The translations under genes were made by a program, and so were the position numbers. From JAFGAS01 sp963809875 (GTDB lineage: Bacteria; Desulfobacterota; Zymogenia; Zymogenales; Zymogenaceae): a DNA stretch of 64,000 nt. The DNA lies in contig CAWELC010000007.1 in the NCBI GenBank assembly GCA_963809875.1, forward strand, positions 589,423 to 653,422. The letters run 5' to 3'. Numbering within the stretch: position 1 is the first letter of the stretch; each line of letters begins with the position of its first letter. Shown here in pieces: positions 54,239-62,020 of the stretch. A model generated the notes under the pieces. It searched no databases. It saw nothing but the letters and a program-made list of their open reading frames with translations, and was not told the DNA's origin.

Positions 54239-54323
54239 GAGAGTCTCAAAAACGGAAATCTCCTGGCCTGAGAAGTCTCAAAAACGGATATTCGGAAGCC
54301 ATGAGAGTCTCAAAAACGGAATT
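54173..54323. repeat. Five 16-bp iterons at 32-33-bp spacing (candidate replication origin)
   Basis: GAGTCTCAAAAACGGA begins at 54176, 54208 (AAACGCGGA variant), 54241, 54272 (one-base variant) and 54305. Spacing is about three helical turns. AT-rich DNA (54128-54175, with TTTTTGAAGTATTTGG and TTTTAAGTATTTTAATG) lies directly beside the array. It overlaps the 3' end of the Rep-like gene. Confidence 0.75.
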
Positions 54324-55581
54324 CCCATCCGCCGTTTCGTCCAGGTTGAGCCCCGCGAGCCAGGCTTCCAGCTGGGGCAAGATCCCCTTCCGGTCGCACG
54401 CGATCAGGACCTCGCGGGCGGCATCGTAGAGCGCGCGGTCGGCCGGGGCCAGCGGATCGTGGTCGTTGACCACCCGGAATTCGAGAGAAGCGCTTGAATC
54501 CGGGTTCGGGCGGACCCGAACCGCCTGGACGAACTCGCCCGCGTAGGCCTGCACCCGCTCGAGACGGGCCCGTTCGATCGCGGCGCCCCGCGAAAGCTCA
54601 ACTTCCGGCCGGCGGGGGCGCCCCGAGTTCGCCGTCGGGGGAAGCCATCCCCGGGCGGTCTTTTCAGGCACCCCCATCCAGCGGGCGATCTCGGCAAATC
54701 CGCCCTCGACCCAGAACTGGTCCCGGTCCTCCCCCGACTGGCGGTTGTAAAAGCCCTGGCTGCGCATCAGCGTGACAAATGCGCCCGCCTCCGGGCCCAG
54801 GACGGGCAGCGCGTGCTGGAGGAAGTACCAGCTCACCTCCACCTTGCGGGGCGGCGCCGTCAGGCGGTGGTAGAGCTGACCGGTCAGCTCGTCGAACTCC
54901 TTGCGCGCGCTCGCCTCCAGCGCGGACTGTCTCCACGATCTGGCCGAGCACGGACTGGATGGTCAGCGTCCGGGGCGCGCCTCGCTGGAATTCCACCTCG
55001 CTGCCGGCGTCCGGTTCCGCCAGGATCTCGCGCGGGTCGGCGGCGACCGCCTGGCGCAGCGCCGCGACCGGGTCCGCCTGGATCGCGCGCTTCTGGAGGT
55101 AAGCCGCGAGCGCACCGGCGTCCACCGGCGTCAGCGGGATATCCGGCAGAATGCGGTAGCGGTTGGGCGGCTGCTTGCGCTTGCCGGTCGCCGGGTTGAG
55201 CTCCGCCGGGCCGTGACCGGCCCGCTCGATCCCCAGCCAGGCCAGCCTGGGATCGGCGATCTGCCGCCAGAAGGTAGCCCGGCTCATCCACGGCACCCAG
55301 GCGCGGATCTGCCCCTCGGTCGCGGTGAAGGAGGCGCTGCGCCGGTTCGGGCTGGTAGCCAAAAAGCGCGCCTGCCAGATGGCCACCGCCAGCCAGAAGA
55401 GGGTCGATCCGACCAGCGGCAGGAAGCGCAGCCAGTAGCGCGGGAAATAGACAGCCCGTTCGGGTTCGGTGATGGCGGTGGTCAGCAGGCGAGGCAGGTC
55501 CTCAAAGATCAGGACCTGCTCGGCCGGAATCCCTGCACTCCCGCGCTGCCGCGACATCTTCTCAGGCAGCGGGGCGCTCAT
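54246..55581 (-). CDS. Winged-helix replication-initiator-like protein, one frameshift
   Basis: About 444 residues after repair. The N-terminal part has hydrophobic LRFLPLVGSTLFWLAVAIWQ (a helix pair) and a DNA-binding-like block ATEGQIRAWVPWMSRATFWRQ with LAWLGIERAGHGP. The second part has LTGQLYHRLTAPPRKVEVSW, FVTLMRSQGFYNR, and a clear helix-turn-helix, FAEIARWMGVPEKTARGWLPP. The frame changes near 54910, between VETVRA and EFDELTGQ. Two DNA-binding units plus iterons at its own 3' end resemble plasmid Rep proteins, but no named Rep motif was found. It follows the DnaA-domain-I-like gene by 44 bases. A transcription factor of an integrative element is the main alternative. Confidence 0.6.
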
Positions 55582-55625
55582 CCTCGGAGTGTGCCGTCCG
55601 GTGTCGGACGGTGACGCGGACGGTG

Positions 55626-55931
55626 TCAGACCGGCGCTGTCCCTGCAGCAGGCGGCTGCCTGAGCCTGCCGTCCTCGTTCACAACAAACCGGACCGAGAC
55701 GGGTTCGTCCAGGATCCCCATCAGAAGCCGGGATGCGAGGCTGGTCAGGCGCGACTCGAGCCAGTCGCGGTGATACTGGTTCTGCACGGACAGGGTAAAT
55801 ACTCCCTGCTCGTAGGAGACGAATTCCGCGCTGCGCACCCAGGTCTGGAAAGCGGCCTTCGGCATCTCCACCTGGAGCTGGTCGACGGCAGCCTGCCAGG
55901 CGCCCTGGGGGGTGATCCGCACCGCCGCCAT
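55626..55931 (-). CDS. Stand-alone DnaA N-terminal (domain I)-like protein
   Basis: 101 residues. The stretch WQAAVDQLQVEMPKAAFQTW, VRSAEFVSYEQGVFTLSVQN and YHRDWLESRLTSLASRLL follows the pattern of DnaA domain I (W..il..lq..l....f.tWi....... g.l.l.vpn.f..dwl). No ATPase or DNA-binding domain follows; the protein ends after PVSVRFVVNEDG and a short Pro-rich tail. In DnaA this domain recruits helicase and partner proteins. Located as first gene before the Rep-like protein, it may load the host replication machinery at the nearby iterons. The ATG at 55931 gives MAAVRITPQGAW. Confidence 0.75.
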   Translation of the reverse strand: MAAVRITPQGAWQAAVDQLQVEMPKAAFQTWVRSAEFVSYEQGVFTLSVQNQYHRDWLESRLTSLASRLLMGILDEPVSVRFVVNEDGRLRQPPAAGTAPV

Positions 55932-56063
55932 CAGCCAAGACAGGAAAGCTGGTCTCCCTGGCAGTAGCGACTTCAGTCGCTCGCTGCGAGCATACCAATA
56001 TTCTTGTGAATTCAGGAATGACGAATTCAATCTCATTCTCGTATCCCGAACTGAAGCGATTTA

Positions 56064-56174
56064 TGTAGCTCAGCCCTAAGTCCCAGATGGTTTCTATGTG
56101 GGCGTCCGATGGAGCGGATCAAATGGACGGCCACACCCCAGATAAAACCTCTGGGGCTTAGGGCCTGAGCTACA
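56064..56174. repeat. Palindromic element family A, copy 3 (111 bp)
   Basis: Begins TGTAGCTCAGCCCTAAG, ends GGGCCTGAGCTACA, with inner GTGGGCGTCC / GGACGGCCAC and an extra CCCCAGA...TCTGGGG stem. Same family as 12633-12728 and 30549-30664. Confidence 0.78.
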
Positions 56175-56363
56175 GGATGAACAGAAAAGCTATGCGCATT
56201 AATTGTGAAGGGAAGGAAATGCCAGCACCGACTGCCCGGCCTGGATTGCTCCCAGCCAGCTCCCCGGTGCTCGTTCCGCTCGAATTGTCCCTTGAATCGC
56301 TCCCACCCTGCAGTACTCCTACCCCCACTGCTGGGCCGGGAAAGAGGCGCAAACCCATACTCC

Positions 56364-56392
56364 TTGACTTTCGCCCTTAAATCCTCTACAAT
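56364..56392 (+). promoter_or_regulatory. Near-consensus promoter without an obvious ORF
   Basis: TTGACT (56364-56369), 17 bases, TACAAT (56387-56392). Transcription would start near 56400 and run into the inverted repeat at 56532-56543/56589-56600 (ATTATTGGAT with one mismatch). A non-coding transcript of about 200 bases is possible. Confidence 0.5.
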
Positions 56393-56607
56393 AAGAGCGT
56401 CAGAAGGATCTTCGTTTGCGCACTCCCCCGCCGGCAGCCAACCTTGTGGGGAGTTACGCTTTAAAGTTCCAGAATATTCCTTACCGTCTCAACCCCTGCT
56501 CGTTCCTCCTGGACTCGATCCTCAAATTCGAATTATTGGATACATCAAATCGACTGAATAAAAGTCTCCAAATAATACTCGAATTAAAGGATCCAATAAT
56601 ACCCATC

Positions 56608-56995
56608 TTATTCCCCGCGGTCCTTGGACCGGCTCCGCTTCCGGGCGCTCTCGGCCCCGACCAGCAGATCGATCAATTCCGGCATGCTCGCCGGTTGACT
56701 CGCCGTCGGACAGGATGTCGAAGCGGTCCGCGCAGATCCGCGCCAGGATCCCGGCGGTTTCGCCGAGCGCCACCTTCCGGCCGAACAGCTCAGAAAAGAT
56801 CGACTGCCAGCGGTTGATCGCCTCTTCCTCGCCGGAGGTCAGGTAAACCGAGCGCTTTTTCGCCGCCAGGACGCGCGGCGGCCGGCCCCGCGGCCGTTCG
56901 CTCGTGGTGCGGATGGGCTGGTCGGAGGTCTTCGCCTCGTACAGCTCCAGCCACGAGTAGGAGCGCTTGGAGCGTTTATTCTCTTCGGCTGGCAT
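56608..56995 (-). CDS. Small basic protein of the replication module, unknown family, one frameshift
   Basis: About 128 residues after repair. The N-terminus is basic (EENKRSKRSYSWLELYEA; RPRGRPPRVLAAKKR), then SVYLTSGEEEAINRWQSIFS and GRKVALGETAGILARICADR form a strand-helix-helix like a ribbon-helix-helix protein. Near base 56690 the frame changes to SMPELIDLLVGAESARKRSRSKDRGE, which stops at 56608 and looks natural. It overlaps the upstream AAA ATPase gene by 20 bases, so the two are coupled. It may be a DNA-binding partner of the ATPase. I do not recognise a named family. Confidence 0.65.
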
Positions 56996-57821
56996 ATTCG
57001 GGCTCTACGGCCTTGATCGCCGTCTCCGTGATCAGGGTCAGGTTGTTATCGAGGATATAGTCGGTGGCCAGCGAGCACAGCCGGACGATTTCGCGCGGCA
57101 GCCCGTTCGACAGCTCGTAGATGCGGGTCAGGGCGCTCTCGTCGAGCAGCGGCTCTTTACGGCCCGCCACCTGCAGCCGGAAGCTGATCATCTTGATCAC
57201 CCCGGTCAGCGAGAGCGGCTCGAGCTTCGAGCGGACGTAGATGCGGGAGTTCAGCGCGGGGTACTTGCTGAACAGCTGCATGACCTCGTCCTGGCCAAAG
57301 ACCAGCACCTGCACGGCTTTTTGATCGTAATCGAAGTTGTACAGGGCGTGCAGGGTGACCATCGCCGAGCGCGCCATCAGCTGGGCGTCGTCCAGCAGGA
57401 GGACGATGTTCTTTTTCTGCCGGTACGCGTCGACGATCCCATTCTGCAGCTCCTCGATCTGCGCCGTGTAGGAGTGCTTGAGGGCGATATTCAGCTTGGG
57501 CAGGGCCGAAGAGATCGAGCGCGCCGCGTCCATCTTCGAGGAGAAGTCGGCCAGCGGGATATAGGTTACAATTTGATCGTCGCTGCCGTAATAAAGATCG
57601 AAGATGCGGCGGGCCAGCGAGCTCTTGCCCACGCCCGGCGCCCCGGTGACGACCGCCAACCCCCTGCGGCTGTTGATGACCGACTGCATGCGGCGGTACG
57701 TGGTCAGGTGGTCCTCTGCCAGGTACAGGTAGCGCGGATCGGCGTTCAGCTTAAAGGGATCGTCGATCAACCCGAGGTCTTCCAGGCGAATGGTGCGGTA
57801 TTCCGTCGTCAGGTTGCTCAT
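56976..57821 (-). CDS. AAA ATPase, ExeA/TniB-like
   Basis: An intact 281-residue P-loop ATPase. Layout: DPFKLNADPRYLYLAEDH (ExeA-like lead), Walker A VVTGAPGVGKSSLARR, Walker B NIVLLLDDAQLMA, sensor-like QVLVFGQDEVMQ, and the arginine-rich LNSRIYVRSKLEPLSLTGVI. A C-terminal helical lid ends with ELSNGLPREIVRLCSLATDY. Such ATPases act in transposition (TniB), secretion (ExeA) or replication-associated complexes. The ATG beginning MSNLTTEYRTIR is preferred over one 27 bases upstream. It overlaps the next gene and is divergent from parB. A role in the replicon module is inferred from position. Confidence 0.8.
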   Translation of the reverse strand: MSNLTTEYRTIRLEDLGLIDDPFKLNADPRYLYLAEDHLTTYRRMQSVINSRRGLAVVTGAPGVGKSSLARRIFDLYYGSDDQIVTYIPLADFSSKMDAARSISSALPKLNIALKHSYTAQIEELQNGIVDAYRQKKNIVLLLDDAQLMARSAMVTLHALYNFDYDQKAVQVLVFGQDEVMQLFSKYPALNSRIYVRSKLEPLSLTGVIKMISFRLQVAGRKEPLLDESALTRIYELSNGLPREIVRLCSLATDYILDNNLTLITETAIKAVEPEYASRRE

Positions 57822-58134
57822 AGTCGCTCCAATACACAGGTTTCCCACGCTATTATTGCATGAACCGGCGCATTAATCAATGCCCATTTGGAATAACCGG
57901 CAAGAATCCTGGTTAATACCACTGTTTCGTCCATTCTGGCGCAAAAAACCATCATCTCGAGCTAATTATACAGTTCTTCTGTAAAAAGCAGCAAAAATCC
58001 ACTATAATAGCGTTTGAAGGACGCTATTCTGCAGGCATATCGCTTGATAATCGAGCAAAACCTTAGAATTCGACTTTCTCATCCGGTAATCTTCCCTCCA
58101 TAAACCAGGTTGTCCGCACCATTCGAGGGGAACC
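57822..58134. promoter_or_regulatory. Divergent promoter region between the AAA ATPase and parB
   Basis: AT-richer than its surroundings. TATAAT at 58004-58009 on the plus strand is a good -10 for parB with a weak -35 (TGTAAA, 57981-57986), giving a leader of about 120 bases. No heptad GTAAACC is present here. No ORF. Confidence 0.45.
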
Positions 58135-59313
58135 ATGCCCAAAACCAGGCCCGTCCAGCGCAACCCGTTCACCCGGACTGCCCGCTCCCACCCCAAATCC
58201 GGCCGAATCGGCGGAAGCAATACCCGCGGCGATTCAACCCCCTGGCACCCCATCCGGAAACAGTCGAGCTCCTGCCGCCCAGCCGGCTCGAGCCGGATCC
58301 CTACCAGCCCCGCCATCCCTTGCTCCCGCCCGAGATCCGGGCTCGCTTCTACGCCGGCGAGCTGGATGCCTACCAGGCGGCCCGGGAGTGGCTGGCCAAT
58401 GCCGCGAAGGCGGCTGAAGGCCATGGGCGCGAAATCCGGGACCTGCTCGCGATGGGCGAAACCTTCGAGCGCGACGGGCAGGTCAACCCGATCACAGCCT
58501 ATCCTCTGGGCGCATGACGAACCGGGCAGGTTCCGCATCGAAACAGGCGAGCGGCGATTCTGGGCGGCCGTCCTAAAAACGGCGGCGAACCAGCCGGCAG
58601 GTGGAGGTGTGTTTCCAGAACCCCTCCTCCGGGTGGTCATCGTCCCGGGGCCCAGCCGTGCCCGCCAGCTGCTGGAAAACCTGCACCTGGAAACCCCGAC
58701 CGCCGTCGGGCAGGCGCGCGGGGTGGCCGGGCTGATCCTCGAGCGCGCCGGGAAGCTCCCGCCGCAGCCGGCCAGCGAAGATACGTACGCGTATTTCCGC
58801 CAGGCTTTGGAAATCCGCCTGACCGAGGAGCTGGTTGCTTATCTGGAGCCGATCGTCAAGGTCAAGCAGCGGCGGATCTACCAGCTGCTTGAAATCCTCC
58901 GGCTGCCGTCCGCGGCGCTCGAGCTCGCCGATCGCGCCAGGCTGCCCTACCTGACCCTGGCCGCCATCCTGAGCGGGTTCCCACCGGAGGACTGGCTCGA
59001 CCAGGTAGCCGGGTCCGCCCGAGAAGGTATGGAAAACAGCTTCGGCCTGGAAGACGAAGGATCCATACCCCCACCGGCAGCGAATGGGCCGCACAAGCCG
59101 GTCGCGAAAACGCATATCGACCCCGGCCTGCTGGCGGCGCGCGGGATCAGGCGGTTTTACAACGCCGCCTACCGGTCCTGGCGCACCCAGGGCAACGCGC
59201 TGGACACGGTGGCGAACGAGATCTACGCCCAGGGGCACGCGGCGGACACGGTCCACATGCTCAAGGAGCTCACCGCGCTGCTGGATGCCCGCATTAAAGG
59301 AAATGAAAAGTAG
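58135..59313 (+). CDS. parB: ParB-family partition protein, two compensating frameshifts
   Basis: About 393 residues. The N-terminal ParB/Sulfiredoxin-like nuclease domain is read in a second frame between about 58230 and 58500: HPETVELLPPSRLEPDPYQP, MGETFERDGQVNPITAY. It then returns to the first frame with FRIETGERRFWAA (box II, the GERRxRA motif, read here as GERRFWA), SRARQLLENLHLETPTAVGQ and QALEIRLTEELVAYLEPI. The central DNA-binding helices follow (VKVKQRRIYQLLEILRLP, LTLAAILSGFP). Its C-terminus is helical (NALDTVANEIYAQGHAADT). It is convergent toward, and separate from, parA. ParB would bind a centromere and spread along DNA. Confidence 0.8.
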   Translation: MPKTRPVQRNPFTRTARSHPKSGRIGGSNTRGDSTPWHPIRKQSSSCRPAGSSRIPTSPAIPCSRPRSGLASTPASWMPTRRPGSGWPMPRRRLKAMGAKSGTCSRWAKPSSATGRSTRSQPILWAHDEPGRFRIETGERRFWAAVLKTAANQPAGGGVFPEPLLRVVIVPGPSRARQLLENLHLETPTAVGQARGVAGLILERAGKLPPQPASEDTYAYFRQALEIRLTEELVAYLEPIVKVKQRRIYQLLEILRLPSAALELADRARLPYLTLAAILSGFPPEDWLDQVAGSAREGMENSFGLEDEGSIPPPAANGPHKPVAKTHIDPGLLAARGIRRFYNAAYRSWRTQGNALDTVANEIYAQGHAADTVHMLKELTALLDARIKGNEK

Positions 59314-59345
59314 ATAATAGAATCGGATATAGCCAGAAAGCCAAT

Positions 59346-59373
59346 ATCCATTTGCAATTAATTGCAAATGGAT
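59346..59373. terminator. 28-bp perfect palindrome after parB
   Basis: ATCCATTTGCAATT followed by its exact complement, then TATTTTTGAT. The T-run and position 33 bases after the parB stop favour an intrinsic terminator. A centromere-like site is an alternative because perfect palindromes near parB often are parS sites. Confidence 0.65.
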
Positions 59374-59618
59374 TATTTTTGATACCCCATATCGAAAACG
59401 ATCAGAGAGATTGATTGGACACGGATGAACACGGATTTCACGGACTCATAATTATGTTCGAACGTCCGGTAGTTGTTGAAGATCAAGGGAAGATTACCCA
59501 ATTATGGATTTCCCGTCCTAGAATAACCTTGGAACCGTATCCGGAGGTAGACCGCACGCACACCAAGACTTGAAACCATTTCCAGCGATGCCTTCATCTT
59601 TCACAATTATTTTACGCG

Positions 59619-59649
59619 GTAAACCAAGTGGTAAACCCATGGGTAAACC
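59619..59649. repeat. Heptad cluster A: three GTAAACC at 12-bp spacing
   Basis: GTAAACC at 59619, 59631 and 59643, all in the same direction. The same heptad occurs in clusters B and C. Candidate partition or replication-control site. Confidence 0.8.
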
Positions 59650-59684
59650 TTAGTGTGTGTTTTCATAGTCAGTAGTAGTCACAC

Positions 59685-59850
59685 CTGCCCTGGCGGGCGG
59701 TGCCAGGGTCGCGAGGCGGTGTTCTCCCCCGCCGTGGCGATCTATTGGACCGGTCTGAGATTGCCATCGCGGAGCGAAGCGCACGGCGAAGCCAGTCCCC
59801 GTGGGACGACCCGCGGAAGGACACGCGGGTCTCGCAACGACGACCCACAA
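59685..59850. repeat. GC-rich dispersed repeat
   Basis: Begins CACACCTGCCCTGGCGGGCG and contains several short stems (CCCGCCGTGGCG; GACCCGCGG...CACGCGGGTC). Its left part is the inverse of sequence within the 44321-44524 element. It separates heptad clusters A and B. Confidence 0.5.
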
Positions 59851-60021
59851 TGAGTTAGCAAACACAACCCAGTTTGCTGGTCTGATTAAGCGGGGTCAAG
59901 CTAGACATTAACTTTTCGGATTGGGGGAAAAAGCGCCAGGATTGAGGCGATTTACGCGTTCGATATCTTGGAACTCTGCCGAGTTCAAACCGGGGCTTGC
60001 AGGCTCTCCTGAGCCCTGCAG

Positions 60022-60085
60022 GTAAACCCACTGGTAAACCCAGATGAAAACCATTTGTAAACCGCTGGTAAACCCGGTGGTTTAC
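60022..60085. repeat. Heptad cluster B: five direct and one inverted GTAAACC
   Basis: GTAAACC at 60022, 60034, 60046 (GAAAACC variant), 60057 and 60068, then the inverse GGTTTAC at 60079. Spacing is 12, 12, 11, 11 and 11 bases. It lies 80 bases beyond the end of the tandem RHH-like gene. Confidence 0.82.
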
Positions 60086-60164
60086 AAATGGGATTACCAA
60101 TTTTCGCCTGTCCTGCAACGCCTCGACTTGCCGCCCTACCCGGGCAATCGGATCCTCCCGCCTT

Positions 60165-60931
60165 CTACCTGCGCCGGCCGCGCTGCGGCTGGACCGGCAC
60201 GTCCGGGCCGCCTTTCTCCTCCTGGAACAGCGTCCGCTTGGAAGTCTCCACCGGGTACAGCGTTACCGCCAGGGCGCCGTGCTGGTACTGCTCGTTCCCG
60301 TATTCGATCAGCTTGCGCGCCACCTCGCCAACCGGCACGCCCAGCTGGTCGGCCAGTGCCGAGACCCGGTCGCGCAGGGACTGGGGCAGCCCGCGGAAAG
60401 CCACCGGGTTAGGCCGCTGGACTTCCTTTCCTTTTTTGGGCTTGGGCCGGCGCAGCTTGCCCGCTTCTTCCCAAGAACCGGGGTACAGGCTGTACCCCAT
60501 ATTGATAAAGGAGCTGACCATGCGCAGCCGGCCCTCCTGGTGCGCCTGGAGCCCTTGCTCGAAGTAGAACCGGGCGAGAACCCCCATGCTGACGCCCAAT
60601 TCCCGCTCGGCGATCCGCTTCAGCTCGGCGATGACCTCCGGCGGGATGCCGCGGTACGAGACTACCGGGTCGCGCTTGCGGGTGTCCTTGGGTTTTTTCC
60701 GCGGCAGGGCCTTCGGGATGCTGCGCCAGATGAGCGCCGTTTCGCCCGATGGTCTTTCCGCCGGATCGAATCGGCGGGAGAGCTGGCCGGCTCGACCGGT
60801 GCGGATATTTTCTCAGGCGCGGGGATTTCTTTAAAAGCCGGTACGGGACTATCCGTGGCAGGCTGCGGGGCCAGGGGAGCCAGGATCTCGGTTTTTTTCA
60901 GGCCTTCCAGGGCGTTTCGAAGCGGACGCAT
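60165..60931 (-). CDS. Protein with two ribbon-helix-helix-like units, partner of ParA, one frameshift
   Basis: About 255 residues. The first 60 or so residues are a Pro/Ala-rich arm (MRPLRNALEGLKKTEILAPL). Near base 60760 the frame changes and gives two similar modules. Unit 1: VVSYRGIPPEVIAELKRIAE, then LGVSMGVLARFYFEQGLQAH. Unit 2: VAFRGLPQSLRDRVSALADQ, then LGVPVGEVARKLIEYGNEQY. Each has a strand with the V-x-[FY]-R-G-[IL]-P pattern, then two helices, as in RHH proteins that bind DNA as dimers; here both halves are in one chain. It starts 15 bases after parA stops, the place of ParG/omega-type proteins. It is the best candidate to bind the GTAAACC heptads. Confidence 0.65.
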
Positions 60932-60945
60932 GGGCGCCTCCCGGG

Positions 60946-61717
60946 TCAGTTGGCGTTCAGCACGTACTCGGTCAGGGCCCGGTATTCCTGGGCTGCCCGC
61001 GAGTTCGGGGTCTTTCTCGAAGATCGTCACCCCTTCGGCGGTGCACTGCAGGATGAGCTGGGCGCGGTGGATGGGCGGCAGGACCTGCTCGCCAAACACG
61101 TCTTTGATCTGCTTCAGGTACTCCCGGCTGATGATGGCAGTCTCTTCAAACATGGTGGGCAGGAGCCCGAGCACCTTGCCCTTCCAGTCCTTCTCATCGC
61201 ACAGCACCTGGATCCCCTGGAAGAGCTTGACCACCCCGGTGATCGAGGCGTGCTCGGTCGCGGTGGGGACGAGCAGGAAGTCAGCCGCCCAGATGGCGCG
61301 CTCCTGGATGCCCCCGACGGAGGGCGAGGTGTCGATCAGGATGTAATCCGGCTTGTGGATCATCAACGCATCGAGCGCATTGCGGACAAAGTCGATCCGC
61401 TCGCCGTTGATCTCGTTCTGAGCCCGGGCGGTCTTCATGCTGCCCGGCAGGATCCACAGGTTCTTGCGCCCGCTTTCGACGACGTGGCTGTTGATAAAGG
61501 CGACGGCCTGCCGGGTGGCCGGCTCGTTCATCAGCAGGCTGTAGGCGCCGTCGTTGCCCTCGACGTTCAGGAACTCGGCGACGTGCCCTTGCGGGTCGAA
61601 ATCGACCACCAGGACCGCCTTGCCCTTCTGTGCCAGGCCGTGAGCGAGGTTGATCACGGTCGTGGTCTTGCCGATGCCGCCCTTCTGGTTGGCGATGGTG
61701 ATGATTTTGGTGGTCAT
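60946..61717 (-). CDS. parA: ParA-family partition ATPase, one frameshift near the C-terminus
   Basis: A Walker-type ATPase that moves DNA over the nucleoid. The deviant Walker A is IANQKGGIGKTTTVINLAHG (residues 8-27). Walker A' follows as VLVVDFDPQGHVAEFL, then DYILIDTSPSVGGIQERAIW (Walker B, DTSPS) and VPTATEHASITGVVKLFQGI. Near base 61010 an indel occurs; the repaired ending is NSRAAQEYRALTEYVLNAN with a stop at 60946, giving about 257 residues, the size of small plasmid or Soj-type ParA. There is no N-terminal HTH, which fits type Ib or chromosomal-type ParA. Three GTAAACC heptads lie 34-64 bases upstream in its promoter region. Confidence 0.9.
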
Positions 61718-61750
61718 GGTCTCCCCGCGGATGATCAGGTAGGGGTGTTC

Positions 61751-61781
61751 GTAAACCCCGTGGTAAACCCATGTGTAAACC
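61751..61781. promoter_or_regulatory. Heptad cluster C: three GTAAACC at 12-bp spacing in the parA promoter
   Basis: GTAAACC at 61751, 61763 and 61775. The position upstream of parA suggests autoregulation as well as a centromere role, as in omega/ParG systems. Confidence 0.8.
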
Positions 61782-62020
61782 TTGGATGGGGGAATTATAC
61801 CTGAAATCGCCTACAAAAAACCGGAAAAACAAACCGCTAAGGACGCGAAGGCGCGAAGGGAATTATCAAACGATAATACGTCATTTTGATAACCATCTGA
61901 TTTGACGTGCAAATCTATCCGCTGGTCACATTTTTGCTATTTTCCTTGGAGATGGCTTAGCGTCCTTAGCGGATTGCCTTTCCTTTTCCGTGGTATGTCC
62001 GTGCTCGTCCGCGTCCGAAC
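61782..62020. other. Dispersed repeats between parA and the glycosyltransferase gene
   Basis: Words CTAAGGACGCGAAGGCGCGA, CTTAGCGTCCTTAGCGGA and TCCGTGCTCGTCCGCGTCC occur here, partly inverted (about 61838-61980). No gene. This repeat may mark the right border of the replicon module. Confidence 0.55.

Larger units (their letters stand above)
55932..56607. other. Intergenic region, 676 bases, with repeats and an unassigned promoter
   Basis: Contains GTAGCGACTTCAGTCGC at 55964-55981, palindromic element A at 56064-56174, a strong plus-strand promoter at 56364-56392, and an inverted repeat at 56532-56600. No protein gene is recognised. Confidence 0.55.
59314..60164. other. Intergenic region, 851 bases, between parB and the tandem RHH-like gene
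   Basis: Holds a palindrome (59346-59373), heptad cluster A (59619-59649), a dispersed repeat at about 59685-59850, and heptad cluster B (60022-60085). No gene is seen. GGACACGGATGAACACGG at 59418 belongs to the common dispersed family. Confidence 0.6.

Noticed and set aside
54173..54323. Reading the five 16-bp repeats as a small CRISPR
   Set aside because: Spacers are only 16-17 bp, repeats vary, and there are no cas genes; iterons fit better.
58110..58517. Independent small gene overlapping parB
   Set aside because: Its text (VNPITAY and the preceding helix) completes the ParB N-terminal domain, so it is a frame-shifted part of parB.
53717..61781. Integrated prophage
   Set aside because: No capsid, terminase, tail or lysis gene, and no integrase, was seen in or near the module.
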